A model generated the notes under the pieces. It worked only from the letters and a program-made list of their open reading frames with translations, ran no database searches and was not told the origin of the DNA. From Turnera subulata (Eukaryota; Streptophyta; Magnoliopsida; Malpighiales; Passifloraceae), in contig JAKUCV010007315.1 of the NCBI GenBank assembly GCA_028386065.3, forward strand, positions 66,772 to 130,771: DNA of 64,000 nt, read 5' to 3'. Within the stretch, counting starts at the first letter, position 1. Every line of letters starts with the position of its first letter. Of this stretch, positions 44,030 through 57,678 are shown piece after piece. The translations under genes were made by a program, and so were the position numbers.

Positions 44030-44215
44030 GTTCCCCATCCGGTATTCGGAGTTTTGCATGCCCCGATTAATCCGAATTCAATCCGGATTGCGTACGTGGA
44101 TAAATTTTTCGATGAGGATTTTCTACATATACGAGGAATCTAACCGGAAACCTTACCTAAGCGAAACTAAATCGCTTACCACTTGGATTAACCCGCATTG
44201 ATTAATAAATGTTCA
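44030..44215. repeat. Second fragment of the dispersed repeat
   Basis: CATCCGGTATTCGGAGTTTTGC, GATTAATCCGAATTCAATCC, TTTTCTACATATACGAGG and CGCTTACCACTTGGATTAACC align in order with 37690-37925. It is diverged and non-coding. Confidence 0.5.
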
Positions 44216-47200
44216 TTAATGTGTTGAGGATATTCTTATATACCATCAAAAGATCTTTTTGTTTTGGGGCTGTTTTTATATTCTATTGCGTACATCTTAG
44301 TACTACCAAATCTGGTTCAGAGAAAAGAAACTCATGGTCCAAATGATTTGCTCTCTGTTGGGTCAATGTCCTTTCTCATCGATTAGTTCTAGATGTTGTC
44401 AATGTTATATAAGCCAGATGCAAGGAGATTTTATGGCCACATCGTGTTCAACGAGATTATAAACCGATGACATGGCACTGCTGAAAATACGCAAAATCAA
44501 TGAGATAATGAGATATTGGATTCACCACACTTCATCACAATCTAATTAATAAAAAGTAATTTATAATCATTTATGTTGGCTTGATTTTACAGTTTCTGTT
44601 CTTTTTATACTAGTCTATGTTAAAAGTGGAATTTGAATCCAAGACTTCACTTTTCTTATTTTTGATTACTAATTGTATTAATTATATGTAAGTAAAATTA
44701 TAAAATAAAAACTCATTATTAGGCTCTAATTCAAAATATGATATGTTTGGGGGTGCCCTCCCCATATGTAGGATTTGAAGTAACCTTACTAAAAGGATAT
44801 TGAGGTTCCTTATCATTCATGCTAACAAACATTGATTGATTGATTGAATGCCTTCAATTGTTATTTCAATTAACACTTAATTAGTATGGGGACATTCTTA
44901 GGGGCCAGGTTCAAACCTAGAGCAAGATATGGTGATCCAATGGATGATGTGCAAGAGAACTAATTAAGGTAATATGACATAAAAAAATTTGAAGGTCAAA
45001 AAGCTTCATATACCAATCTTGGCGAAGCAATGCATAATTGCACTTCTTTTTTAGTTTACTGATTCTAAATCAAACAATCATTAACCTACCTTTAATGGCT
45101 ATATCATATCTTGTCGAGATTATATGATGTGAGCATTTTTTTTTAAAAAAAAAAGAAGAAGAACAAAAGATTTTATTAGGTGAAAGTTAAGTGGACCAGT
45201 TTTTGGTGACATCAGATTATTATTACGCAGTGTATTTGTCCATCATAAAATCTTCAAACAGACCCACATGAACTGATATATGTCTCCAGTGAGCACTTAC
45301 AAGTGCCATGTTCGGCAACCAGTAGTTGAGTTGAGCTCTTGTTTTGTTGATATGACCAATTAATGCTTGAAATGAAGATCTATAAATCACGACACCATAA
45401 TTAAAATTGACATATAAGCAGACAAGGTTGGAGAAAATATATACCAATAAATCGATCTAGCTATTCAAATCTGATCTTCACTTGAAAAGATTCCCTTGCA
45501 TATCATCACATGATAATGAAAAACAGATTTTGTCGTGGGTTGGTCGACGTGTGAGAATTGATTCAGTTGCATGGAAAAGAGGGAAAAGGAAACAACTTGG
45601 AAGTTTAATTATTGTTATGTAAACATCAAAAACTTTTGAACAGTAGTGACAACACCTATATATGTACTTCCACTTTTATCCCGGCCACCTTTGTTCTTTG
45701 TCATCGTAACACAGAATATGACCTGTGCTGTGGTCCGTCTCAGCCATGCCCTAGCTAATTTATTACAGAATTTGAATTCTTATACTCATATAGTATATCG
45801 AACATTTAGGGAAAGATTCGAACTGAATTCTTCAGCACCACATAATTTTTTTTCCACTCGCAAGAGTCATTGGAAAAGACGATCAGCGAGGTTCGAACTC
45901 TCAACCGTACCAATTGCGGATTACCCACCGGTTGCACTGCTTTATGATTAATTAGTTCTTGAACGGTCAATTACATTATATCTTTCTACTTAATAGTAAA
46001 AAGAAATTCTATTGCTCACGTTATTTTTCACATTATATGTATTCCTTGATTAATTCCCAATGAAAAAAAGGTAGGAAAACCAACCAAGAATTGTCCTACA
46101 AATGTTGGGATACATGAATATGGACAACTATATCTGCGTAGTTGTCAGATTGCTGGACTGCCCACTTGCTAAGACAGGCATGCATGGAGGTTATGGTCCA
46201 AAGAATTAAATTCCAGAGTTCCACACGCAATGAGCAGAGAGTACCTACACAGCACTGACTGGGTGTGGCTGCAGTGCAGTTCCCACATATCAGGCCAAGT
46301 GGCCATTCTTTTTCAGCTACTGGACATCAACCCTTTTTCCCTCTTTTGAACCGTGAACTTGATTATCTAAGCTTAATGGAAGGAAAGGAGATATTCATGT
46401 CTCTTTGTTGTCCCTTTGTCTGTGTGCCACTTGTCAGCAGACCACTGTTCATGATTGTGGGAAATTGATCATACGTCCACCTTCCTCACATTATACACAG
46501 AACCTGGCTAGCTAAGCATTGCTTGTTTCTTGCCATGTGTCGCATCTTCACTCTTCCAGGGTAGCAGCAATCTGTTTCCTGAATTATTTGATTAATCCTC
46601 CAGAAACTGGGAAGGAAGCAAGATTTTTGTGTTAAATTAAACCAAGTCAACCAATCTTCATTAAGTGGTCATATTTATTTTCTTTTTAAAATTCTAGTTT
46701 TTTTATGGAATGCGAATTAATAAACGCTAATCCCATAGTATTCAACTGGGATATTACATCAAACATTGTACCATGATTAAATATTACTGCCATACAAAAC
46801 TGGACGCCTGTGTTAATTACTGATGTAAAACAAGCATATGCGTTAAAGTATGAGCCAAATAAATAAATGGACAAATTATGAGCCTAATGCAAGTGTATAC
46901 ATGTGCAATGAAATCTAAGTGATTGTATTCATTATTACTGATCATTACAAATCATTAAGCATTGACAAAATTAACAAAGGAGTTCACTCCTTTTCTTATG
47001 GTCTTATATTTGAATCGTAATTCATAACTCTCCTAGGCACACTTATAGAAAATTAAAAGAAAAGGTATGCTAAAAAGAAATAAAAAGAAGAAGTCAAAGA
47101 TTGAATTATTATTAAGAGTAGATGGTCACTTCCAAGTAATGATTCCACGCGGTAAAAGAGCCTCAACAATTTTTTTTTCTTTTCTTTTCTTTTAATCAAA

Positions 47201-47569
47201 GTGGGAAATTTTAAAATCCAAATCCTCATCCGAGTAAGTCTTTGTCATAATAAAGTAGGACTTCAAAAAAAAATGGTAATACAATTTAGATTAAAAGGTA
47301 AAGCAAAGCAACACCATCATCAACCTCAGTCAATTGCGGCTGCTCACTTATTGCTTGTTGATTACTAGAGCATAAGCCTGCCTAATGGGTTTTGCCTCAT
47401 TTGGAAGTGTTACTGTATTTATTGTTTTTCTTTTCCCCTCTTTGGTGAGAGATGCGTGTGAGTATTTATTTAATTAAGGGAATAACGAATAAGCCAATAT
47501 GTAGGTACTTTCCTGGACCTTTTATAATTGCCGTCGCGGTTTTCTTATTGTTCCTCATCTTGGTTTTTT

Positions 47570-47645
47570 ATTTCCTATTCGGTATTAGAAACTTTGTCCC
47601 GACTAATCCGAATAAGACCCACGTCGCGCACCTAGATATTGTTCC
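47570..47645. repeat. Third, short fragment of the dispersed repeat
   Basis: CTATTCGGTATTAGAAACTTTG, then CCCGACTAATCCGAATAAGACC, resemble the first 70 bp of the copies at 37690 and 44030. The overlapping 71-codon frame is not regarded as a gene. Confidence 0.4.
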
Positions 47646-49835
47646 TCATATTGTTTATAATATATAGAACTACTTTTTGCAATTTTTTATGCTCCGTTTA
47701 TCAACATTTAATCCAAAATTACAACCACTAGTAATTTTTATTATGACTTGAGTGGTTGAGTATGGCAATAACCAATTCTTGAGGCCATCTCTATCCTATT
47801 GTACTTGGGCTTTTCGTGATGGAGTTGAGATTGATTTTAACAGCTTAAGTCGATTAATAATAACTTTTGGTCAAGAAAAAAATTAAGAACTAGCTAGAAT
47901 AATAAATGAAGTCATAAACCGACCATTATATTAGTCATGGAGGATGATGGTGCATCTTTTCATATTTTAAAGCAGCCGAGCCTGATGGAGACATTGAGAA
48001 AAACAACTTTCATAGGGATCTCAAAATTCCCTTAAACAAAACAAGAAGTAGAGTGCAAGATTTGAGAGTCAGACAGAAGAGAGAGAGAATCATCATCGAA
48101 GAACCAAAAAAAAAGGGGCTTGAAGAGAGCTTTAAAAGGCAGAGTAGTGAGTCAGGCGCCAATCAGGCGCGATAATTCGAGTACACACATGAAAAAGGCT
48201 CTCATTTTACCTCAACCCACCACAGTTCATAAACCATAAACACCCATTGTGATTAAAGAAAGGTCCTTTTTTATTAGCAAAAGTCTATCTATACTTGTAC
48301 TATATTACTACTTATTCGAACCTTCTAAACATAACAGCTCCCTTTGTTGTTGTTGCTGTTGTTGTTGTACTGCCCAAAAAAACAACATAATCCTCTCTGT
48401 CTCTCTCTCTCTCCTTCTCTCATTAACCACTTTAGTTTGGGAGTTTGGTAATTCACTGTCTTAATTGTTTCTTGTCGTTCGAGGTTATTGATTCTGCAAA
48501 GTGCTTCTCTCTCTCTCTCTCTCCATAAATCGCCTTCAATTTCTGGCTTGAGTGTCTGCTAAACAGAGAGAGAAAGTGGAAGGAGAAGAGGTTGATGCTT
48601 ACTTGGTAAGACTTCATTGCTTTTGTCTTTTTGGGCTATTTTTCCTTATTGGGTTGTTTGGTTGCCTAGAAAGCTGAGGATGACGGAGGCTAAAGTTTTG
48701 GTCTTTGCTAACGAATTGTAATCAGTTCAGCTTGGTTGAGCTCCTGGATTAGCTTATGGGAGTTGCAACCTTTTTCCTCCTTTTGTGTATGCTTCTTTAG
48801 TTGTTTTAGGATTTCGACAATATTGGGTTTTGGTCATTTGTTTATTGGGATTTGGATCTATGTGTTGATCATTTTGAAGTACAGTGGAAATGAATATAAA
48901 AAGAGGTAGCTTTGCTTTTCTTCACGGGTTTTAGGTTGCTTCCTTTTGTTTTATAGTAACTCTTTTGGATGATGCTTTACTCATAATTTTCATCCAATTT
49001 TTTTACTTTCTTGGGCATTATTTAATAGCATTATCTGCATTTATGGGACAGTAATATCATTCCTACGAGTTCTTTTAATCCTTTTTGCTACCGACTCTTA
49101 TATTGAGCGATTGGGCTTGAAATTTTTGCCAATTCTGGTTGAATTTGCACCTTTTTAGCTTCACAGTTCTCTTTGGAAGTTTGTTTTCTTGCGTAATGAG
49201 GACTCAGGAAACATTCTGCCTCTCTTTTAAGATTGGTTTTGTTAACACGAAGTCTCGCTTTTTCTGAAAATGGGGAAGAAAGTAAATTGTGAAAGTATCA
49301 TGCTTTACATGTGATTTGCTAGTTGCTTTTTTTTATTTGGTTGAGATGGGTTATTTCTCCTATTGAGTTCTTTGCATTATTTTCTTTGCAGCAACTACTA
49401 GAAGTCTTGGCTCAACAGTCAACAAGAATCTGATAAGGGACCAGGTGGGCTAGTCTTTTGTTTTACATTCGTTTAGTCAATCTCTCGTCTTAAGTATTGT
49501 CATTTTTAGAGCTTGGTGTTGGATACAGCTCGTGAATGACCTACTACTTGTGCTTTGTTGGTTGGGACATTTAATTACCTTTCTTTTATCATTTGCTCAC
49601 CGCTAACTAATCCTCCACTTTTGCTTGTGAACTCTGTCTACATTATTGGAACCTAATTATTTCAATCATCTTTGCTTCTGCTTCCCATCATTGTAATCAT
49701 TACCTTTGTATTGTGTTATTTTTTTAATTGTCTCTTTACCTGGAAGAGTAATCTGATGCAGAGAAGAAATCATTTTTGTTGAAGTAACTGAATTTTGGTC
49801 TTCTGAATTGGTTTGTACACAGTAATTCTTAGGAT

Positions 49836-52800
49836 ATGGGATGCATAGCGTCTACACCTCGTGATTCTGGAGGAAATAGAAGAAGACCAGGGAGTATAGG
49901 AGAACTTTCTGTTTATGTGCCTGGTTTTCGGATACCTAAACCTGTCGATTTCTCTCAGTCACTGGGTGACAGCTTGTCTAAGACTATAGTGGAACGTCTA
50001 TCAGCTTTAAGAACACGTATTGTTGTCATGGCTGGCCAAGAAGCTCCCACAGTCACAAGGACAAGGAGGAAAAGTGCTACTCAACACGGTATGTTTTGAG
50101 AAACCCAGATGCTCATATCATACAACCTTCCCTTTTTTTTTTTGTCAAAAGGTCATACTGCATTAGCAGTAGCAGACTAGATGTGGATGCAATTGATTGT
50201 GTTCACATTGTTGCTCTCTTCAGGAGGTTCAACATTGGCCGATCTTCATCAAGCTCTGGAAGATTACTTACCTGTTCTTTTGGGATTAGTTAAAGATGGT
50301 AGCCAGCTTCAACACAATGTCCAATTTGTGTGGGTCAATCAAGAAGATGATGCAGAGGTAAGCTGTGCCACTATTCTACCCTTTATTGCCTGCTGATAGT
50401 ATCTCTTGCTGTTTAGCTTCCTGTCTATTTTTCTATCGCATGGTGGTTATTATATGAATTAAGAATTTTGCAGGAAACAGCCATTTCTAATGCATGGTAC
50501 GAGGTGTTGTCCGTATTACACTTGATGGCAATGCTATTACTATCACAGGCCAACTTGTTGCTTCTTCCAAGAACATCCACAGATGGTTATCAGCCGAAAG
50601 TGTCTGAGGGTAGGTATTACTGTAAATACTTGCTGCAGGAATTTTGGGTGCACTCAAGGATTCTATATGTTGCACGTAGAGTAATGCGAAGGTCTCTGAA
50701 TTTTCTAGTTTTGATTCATTTTGTCAGTTGGATTCTACTTACTACCGGCATCAGCTGTTGATTTAGATTGGATGGATTTGCTTATTTGGGAAAAACCTTA
50801 TTTGTAGGGTGTTACATTCTGCATTACGATTGATTAACGTTTTTTCTTTTGTCTTTCTATCATGGAGCCTCTATGTGCACAGATCTCATTAAATTTTTAC
50901 AACCAACAATGTACGATGATGCATCTAAACTTTAAAACTTGAGCAAGCTATTTTGAAGTTTGGAAGATTATACGTGCTTTAGATTCTATTGGAACTTCTA
51001 TTGTGTCTGAAAAGCTGCTTGGTCTTCACTACAGTAGTCATCCTTTCATTCATTTTATAGCCAGAGTGAGGTTATCATCCTTGTTGAGCTATCTAATTAT
51101 GTGGTAGTTCATGCACTTATGCACAGTTCTTGTTATTTTCTGTGCCACACCTGGTTTATCTTAGCACGCCTGATGCTACTAAGAGGTTTCATGTTCTTGC
51201 CCTTTCTTTTTCTTTTCCTGATGACAGAGAGCAGGCGAGCTTCCATCGATATTTTCTTAAAGGCCGCAGGGTATCTGGACTGTGCTGTCCGACATGTTCT
51301 TCCACAAATACCCACTGCACTAAGGTTTTCATCAATGCACCAATGCTGGAAAATTCATTGGAATCATTTTTAATGTGTGGCTATTCTGATATCATTAAAA
51401 CATTTCTTTGCAGGAAAGAATTGCCAGTGGACTTGGCTGAGGGAGCCCTTCGAGCTCTTTGCCTGCAAGCGCTGGGGCAGGTACTAGATTGCTTCTCCTG
51501 TGTTAGTATGTTATCCTTAGTATGTGTTATGATGGCTACTTAGAGTAGATTTTCTAGTGGCGGGAAGACCTTTTCTTGCAGAGCATATAGCTGGTTATCC
51601 ACTCGCTACACATAATATTGTCGAACAATTTTTTACTGGTGCGCAATATCTTATCTTGGTGGACTTGTAGAACTTTGCATCAATTAAGAGCCAATCACAC
51701 CACTTTCCCACATCTAACATCATGAAATTGGATTTGCCTTTCCAGGAGATCCATTGGTTCAAGTCACTAAAATATTTAAAGCATTAAAGTATCTCCTACC
51801 CCTCTTTTTTTTGGGGTGAGAATTGTGTTTGCCAACTGTTAGGAGATGGAACTAAATGAGATTGCAACAGGGAAGCTATAGAATATTGTGGTTAAGCTAT
51901 ACTCCATGTTTTCTTTGTGTATTGATTCTGGTGTGATGTTCTTTTTGCAGTCTTCTGGCTTTTTATGTCTCCTATCTGTTTCTGATTCAGGGTGTTGATA
52001 TCCAACTTGGAATGGCAATTGATAGTGCTAAAGCTACTCTTGCAGTGAAGCGAAGGCTTGCATGTGAGATGGTTAAGTACTGGCAGCAGGTATGAAGGAG
52101 TTGACCTTTCGTCATTGTTGGTAGACTCTAACCATCGTTTAGTGCCTGCAGAGTTTGAAACCTTATGAAAATGATTATTTAAATATGATTAATCGTCATT
52201 CCGTTGTTGTATCATTCTTCCCTCCTTTCTTTGCTTATTAATGACGCCTATCAGTTTTTGTAGTTAATTTCTGGACGAATTTTATTTGACTGACAACCAC
52301 AAAAAGATAAGATTCATAGTATTGTGTACTTTATCTGGAGCTGGATTTTAACTTTGGGTTGCAGGATCAAGTTATTTTGTGTCCAGATACCTTGATCAAT
52401 AGGATGAGTATGTAGTGATAAGTGACATTGGTAGACCTGAATAGAACACCCTGGTTGAGCAAGAAACACCGTAGGATGGAGAGCAGATATCTAAGGAGGT
52501 GGGAGGAGAAGAGGAAGGGTAGAATGACACTTGAAAATATTTCGAATTACATCATAGCAGTGTTGAACATATGACACAAGTTATATAGTCCTAATCTGAA
52601 ATCTGGAGTCAATAGATTTAAATACTACATGTAACATTCCATCTCACAAATACTTGAATACTGTTCTAACATGAAAATCTCCTGTTACAAGAGTGTTTAT
52701 CTGTTGGTTTAATATCAGTAAGACCTCGGTACATAGATGTATCTGGATTTTCTGTTTGTTCTTCATGAAATTAGCGAATCTTGCCTTCATTTCGCCCTTG

Positions 52801-54935
52801 TGGTAAACAAAACCACAATTTCTTGTACTGACATTTAATTGCTCCTTTTTTTTCCTTTCTTCTTGAAGGCTCAAGATAACATTATGCCTCTTCCTCTGGC
52901 AAATGGCTGGGGGGAAAAGCACCAATTATTCATAAAGTGGAAGTACGTGGAATCAAAGGTAAATTACAATTTGTTTGAGATGAATTTTGTATTCTCCAGC
53001 TAAAGAATCCAATTAAAACAGTTTTCATTTCATTTATACTCTTTCACCACCAGGCTGCAGCATATTATTATCACGGCTTGATTCTCGATGAAGGGAACAC
53101 AGAAAAATCTCATGGGATGGCTGTAGCTGCTTTGCAAGCTGCAGATGAGTGTTTTAAGGAAAGTAAGAAGGCATGTGAGGCATTCCATGCAGCTCCTCCT
53201 TTGTCAAGGTAACCTAATCATGCTGGATGTCATACCTTGCCTCTCGTTGACCAATATTGCATTATGTGCCTGTTCATCATTTTTCGTATTGTTTAAGAAA
53301 CTTTTCTTTAGAGTTATCTGGTAATGAAAATATATGTTTGCAAAAAGAAAAGTTTCTCAAACAATACGAAATGAAAATATATGTTTGCAAAAAGAAAACT
53401 TCAACAGTTACCAATTCAAATAGGAAGTCAAGTTACATCCAAACTATCAAAAAATTTCATACTCATCTAAACACTTAAGGCACTTCTGTTGTTACCCAGT
53501 TTTGGCTATTAATGCATATGGCTCCGTGGTCTCTCTCTCTCCCTCTCCCCTCTCTTACATTATAGGAAGAAGTTCACTTGGATTCATGCGGTTGAGCATG
53601 TACATTGTGTTAAAAAAACTACTAATGATACAGCTCACTTTGAGATTTCTGTATGGCAGTGGTAGAGCAAAATGTAGAACATCTAGAAGAAGTCCTTTTA
53701 TAAGGAGTCCAGTGATCACTTTTTTGGTAAGACAATAATAAAGAGCTCCAAGAGAACGCAACCTAAGTTCAAAACATGAAAATTTGAGTTACAAGAGAGT
53801 GCGGCTACTAAAAGATATCTCTCAAAACATCTCCAAAGCCGTTGTCTGTTCCAACAATTATTTCCCTTATCAATTATCCTATTCTATTTGCATTGTTGAG
53901 CTTCCATTGGATTGAATGTCTGGTCTGTGCATAGCAACGGTACCCATCAAGTGCACTACCCCAATATACCAGCTTCACTATTTCATCACTTCGTTTCAAG
54001 GTATCTTGCAGTTTTCTTTGTTACAGCACTTTAGGCAGTAAGAGAGATGTATATAAGTGCATGTGTTGCTCGTTGCTTGGGTTGATTGGTGTCTGAAGTG
54101 GACATATGCGCAAACTTGACATTGAAGTTCTTTTCATGTATTACTTGTGTCTCTTTCATGTCCCTCTAACTTGTCCAAAAATCCCGACAAATTATCTCAT
54201 TTGCACTTAACTTATCTTGAGGGGAAGGTGCTACGTTGGACTGCACTGCACCCCATACTTGCTATGTCAGATTATATTTAGTCTAATGGTATTCAGATCC
54301 AAAGTTTTGACATAATCTATCCAATCCTAAACTGGGTTCCAGTGTGCTTTGCCCACAAACCAAATCATAATGCATCTAACCAGTTTAGAGCTTGTACTTT
54401 AGCATAAAAAGAAAGAGCTTGTACTTAGTGTTTCAGTGCCATCATGTTCTATGAACTTAGGTACTATGTACTGTTAGACCTTGTGTTCCAAATTATGCAG
54501 TGTCCTTAAGTGAACCTTCGCACAACTTAAGATCAAGATAGTCTGCATGCCCATCCTTATATTTAAAATGTTTTTGCAGAAACCCACCGCTTTGGGGAAC
54601 CATGAAGTATCTCTCTGAGAAGATTCCGAAAGACACTTCTAGCAAGGTTCGGATAAACCGTGATCTATACTCTCATCAAAAGTAAGCAAATCAACTTTCT
54701 TTTCAATTGTCTTTCATTGGCTATCAAGTGGGAGGGAAGATCAATTGATCCTGTGAACTGTGGTTTTGGTGATGCTGGCTGCAGAATCATGGAGACAGCA
54801 CCAACGCTGCCTGATTTTGCTTTGGCACTGAAACCTGACGATTATCAGCTCCCTCCAGTACATCCTTCTTGGAATGAGGAGAACATTGGTGCAGGGCACG
54901 CCAGTTCCAATCACCTAAAGGGTGATCGAAGATAG
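49836..54935 (+). CDS. BRO1-domain protein (BROX-like)
   Basis: Ten coding exons join in frame to 427 residues: 49836-50088, 50224-50357, 50474-50609, 51228-51324, 51414-51480, 51991-52089, 52869-52958, 53054-53208, 54580-54681 and 54785-54935. All borders are GT/AG. The N-terminus MGCIAST is a classic myristoylation (Gly2) plus palmitoylation (Cys3) signal, pointing to membrane attachment. The body is a single BRO1 domain (LHLMAMLLLSQANLLL, RASIDIFLKAAGYLDCAVRH, DIQLGMAIDSAKATLAVKRR, AAAYYYHGLILDEGN). In this family BRO1 binds ESCRT-III and works in endosomal sorting. The human relative carries a C-terminal CAAX box; this protein ends LKGDRR, so membrane binding is N-terminal. Two non-coding 5' exons are likely (about 48480-48605 and 49391-49445), since an AG lies directly before 49823. 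CT-rich leader at 48390-48525. Confidence 0.93.
53282..53395. repeat. Intronic inverted repeat plus direct duplication
   Basis: Arms 53282-53309 and 53344-53371 are 28 bp, complementary with one mismatch, 34 bp apart. A 28-bp stretch starting ATGAAAATATATG occurs at 53322 and again at 53371. It lies in intron 8 of the BRO1 gene. Confidence 0.85.
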
Positions 54936-56152
54936 GGCCACACATGATGTTGTCAGGAACAAGGAAGATGAGCAAAAGCCAATCTTACAACATGGAATGG
55001 CGGTTCAAAAAGGTGAACCATGCTTTAATTGCGTATCAAAGATCCGGGGAATCTTATGCCCCACCCAACCCCGCCATTTTCTTTACTTTGTTCCTTTCTT
55101 CTTGTCTCTTCTTCAAGGGTTTGTAAATTATCTTGCAATGGAGCACTGTGCTTGCTCCTGTCCTTTGTTGATGCATGCTACTGGAGAAGGGGTGATATGT
55201 TTTCTTTTTTCATCAATTAATTTGCAACTAGCAAAAATTGGCCTAGTTTGATAGAGAAACTTGTGTGTAAACGTTGATTACAGTAATAAGAGGTCATTTT
55301 CATTGCCAGTTCGCCTCTTTTCTCCAAATCCCATATTTTGACGCTGATAAATGAATATATATACACACAATAAATTCTGCATTTGTTTTGTCTGCAAGAA
55401 AAAGTGACGCTGCCAAATATATTATTCGTTTAGGGTTAAAACCGGACCAATGACAAACACATCATTTTCCATTTTGTTTCTACCTAAACTACAACAGAGC
55501 AAGCCATTATTTGAGAGAAAAAAAAGTGTGTATGAAAGGAAAGATTTCAGTGATTGGCCTCTTATAGTTCGAGCTGAATGAATTTCATGAATTTTGGTCA
55601 AGGTACATGAGTCGCAAAATGAAGTTCCAGCCCGTGCTGGTGCTGGTGCTGAAAGTATGCCCCGACAGCAGGGGTTTTGTACAGTTTTGGATGCGGTGAA
55701 TGTAATCAAAACTCGGCGTAAGTTTCACAATTTTAATGTATAAATTGGACATGGCAAATCTTGCAAGAAGATAACTAACAAACACAACGCTTGTAGCAAA
55801 GATTCCACAAATTGCAATTAGAGTGTGCGTGTATGAATCATGGCAGTGAGTAGTTGTCAATTTACCGCAAAATTTGCAGGTGCTTAAATCGAAATGCCAA
55901 AGACATTGCATACTATCAATAGGCAGACTGCAGCCAGCCAATTTACTCAGCATACTCAAAGATACAACTGAATAGTTATATTGTATGCTACAGGAAAAAG
56001 GAAAAAGAGCTCTGCCGGTTGTATTTCCACTTTTCGGTCCTCGTAATTCACTAGTGAAGAAGCAACCGACTTGGGACCTCTGGCGTTTTCCAGCATAACA
56101 CATTTGCGTCCTTCCCTGAAGATCAAAGAGTCCCTAATCTTTGCTCCAATAT
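54936..56152. other. 3' flanks of two convergent genes
   Basis: 3' UTR of the BRO1 gene followed by that of the CCDC12 gene. No further gene was seen; the 172-codon frame at 55585-56103 (minus) has no support. Confidence 0.5.
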
Positions 56153-57678
56153 TCAATCAATTTCATTTTCCACAGCATTTCCACCATCCTCAGCCAGCTC
56201 CTTCTCTTTTTCTTGTTGCTCTGGAATAATACGAACATATTAGATCACACTTCAGACATGAGATGAAATGCACAGAAAGTTGCGTGAAACAGATTAGCAG
56301 AAACCCATAATCAATTATGACAAGAAATCACTATTTTGAACACTTTATCAGAAGGTCGGTTCTGCAAGTGCAAAGAACCAAAAAGCTAAAAGTAGCTAAT
56401 CCTAACTGCCAGATGGATCATATGAAACAGAAAGGAACCAGTACCAACAGTAAATGTCATAATTCATCATCTCAGCTAAACCTGATGCATAAGTATTAAA
56501 CAAAACCACATAATTTTCAGAGGAACAGATAAACCTGAAACATCTTAATGTTCTAATAGTCCTGCTAATTTAATCAAAAATAAAAAAAGGAAAAGCTACA
56601 ACGCTCCAGCTACTATTCCCTAAGAAGTTCTCTTTCAACACCATCTAACCTGCCTGATTTACAGGTACAGTGAAAGATACTACTTTTTCCTTCTGGCTGC
56701 TACTATAGCAACATTCAAATTAGATACTACTTTTCCAGCTACTAGAGAAATATTCAAATTAGGTTTAAACAAGGTCGAATCAGATAATATAGGATCTGAA
56801 TACATTACCCATAAGTTTATACAATGCTTTCACTGTGCGTCTTTCAAGCTTGTCAAGCTTCTTCTGCACATCCCTCCGCAAGTCCCAGTTTGGTTTCTTT
56901 GGCGCAATGTTGAGAAACGGATCCTGAGGATGCAACCAAAACGATTCAGAACAATAGATCCACAAAGAAAGGACACAAAGAAGAGGGTACTGCTATGGAA
57001 GTTCCAATAAGCACCTCTTTCTTCTCCGGAGATGGAGGTGCTACTGCAACAGGATCTTCAAACTTTGGTAACACTGGGGGAGCAAGCTTAGCCTCCTGAA
57101 GTTCCTTGTCTTGAGGAACATAGTTTCGAAACTTCATGGTAGGATTACTAAAAAGCAAACAAATGGCGATTAAATAAAAACAAGTTATCACCAAAGTAGC
57201 ATTCAGATGATTGTACGCCAAACCTACCCACCTCTAACTAAATTAAGCATATAAGAGTTGTATTCTCCTACAGCACATCTTGACTACCATAATTCTTCAA
57301 ATTAACTTCCAAATCCAACCGACAATCGTTCATAAACAGTAACGGATCACCTAGCTACATATTAATTGTCATTCAAAACTAATCAATTTTTTAACAAGAA
57401 AGAAACATACCATCCTTCGCATCTTAGCAATTTACAGTAGATTCAATCATACTTTGGAGCGTACTCCTTTCTATAGCTCTAAGTTTAGACCCCAAATAAA
57501 AAGCAAAATAAAGAAGAGGAAGAAAATACACCCACCTTTCTTTATCAGCTTCATTCTCACTAACTGCAACAGACCCCTCCTCGGGAGTTTCCAGCAATTG
57601 CTGAGCAGCTTTAAGAGCACGAAGCCTCTCCTGCCGCGAGGCCGCGGCGCCTTCTAGAGACTCTTCTTCCGAACCCAT
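56153..57678 (-). CDS. CCDC12 / Cwf18-type pre-mRNA splicing factor
   Basis: Four exons join in frame to 152 residues: 57536-57678, 57015-57147, 56809-56923 and 56153-56220. The Cwf18 family signature is complete: RQERLRALKAAQQLLETPEE, then MKFRNYVPQDKELQEAKLAP and PPVLPKFEDP, then DPFLNIAPKKPNWDLRRDVQ and KKLDKLERRTVKALYKLM. The protein is helical and charged, with a coiled-coil C-terminal half. It belongs to the NTC/Prp19-associated spliceosome proteins and acts in the nucleus. Start ATG 57678 gives MGSEEESLEG, as expected. It is divergent from the DUF1308 gene and convergent with the BRO1 gene. Confidence 0.95.

Larger units (their letters stand above)
41938..48150. other. Intergenic region of about 6 kb
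   Basis: The first 190 bp are the CDT1 leader and promoter. Beyond that I see only AT-rich sequence, repeat fragments and short unsupported frames. One is a 38-codon ORF at 42820-42936 (acidic, ends NYIDELMQR) that may be a gene fragment. 45820-45930 contains a GGTTCGAACTC box and may be a further repeat fragment. No RNA gene was recognised. Confidence 0.5.

Noticed and set aside
43673..44059. 128-codon ORF on the minus strand
   Set aside because: No family features and it overlaps a dispersed repeat fragment.
45646..45951. 101-codon ORF on the plus strand
   Set aside because: It contains a repeat-type GGTTCGAACTC box and has no protein features.
55585..56103. 172-codon ORF on the minus strand
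   Set aside because: It lies in the 3' flank of the CCDC12 gene, has no domain, and is Cys/Ser-rich random-like sequence.
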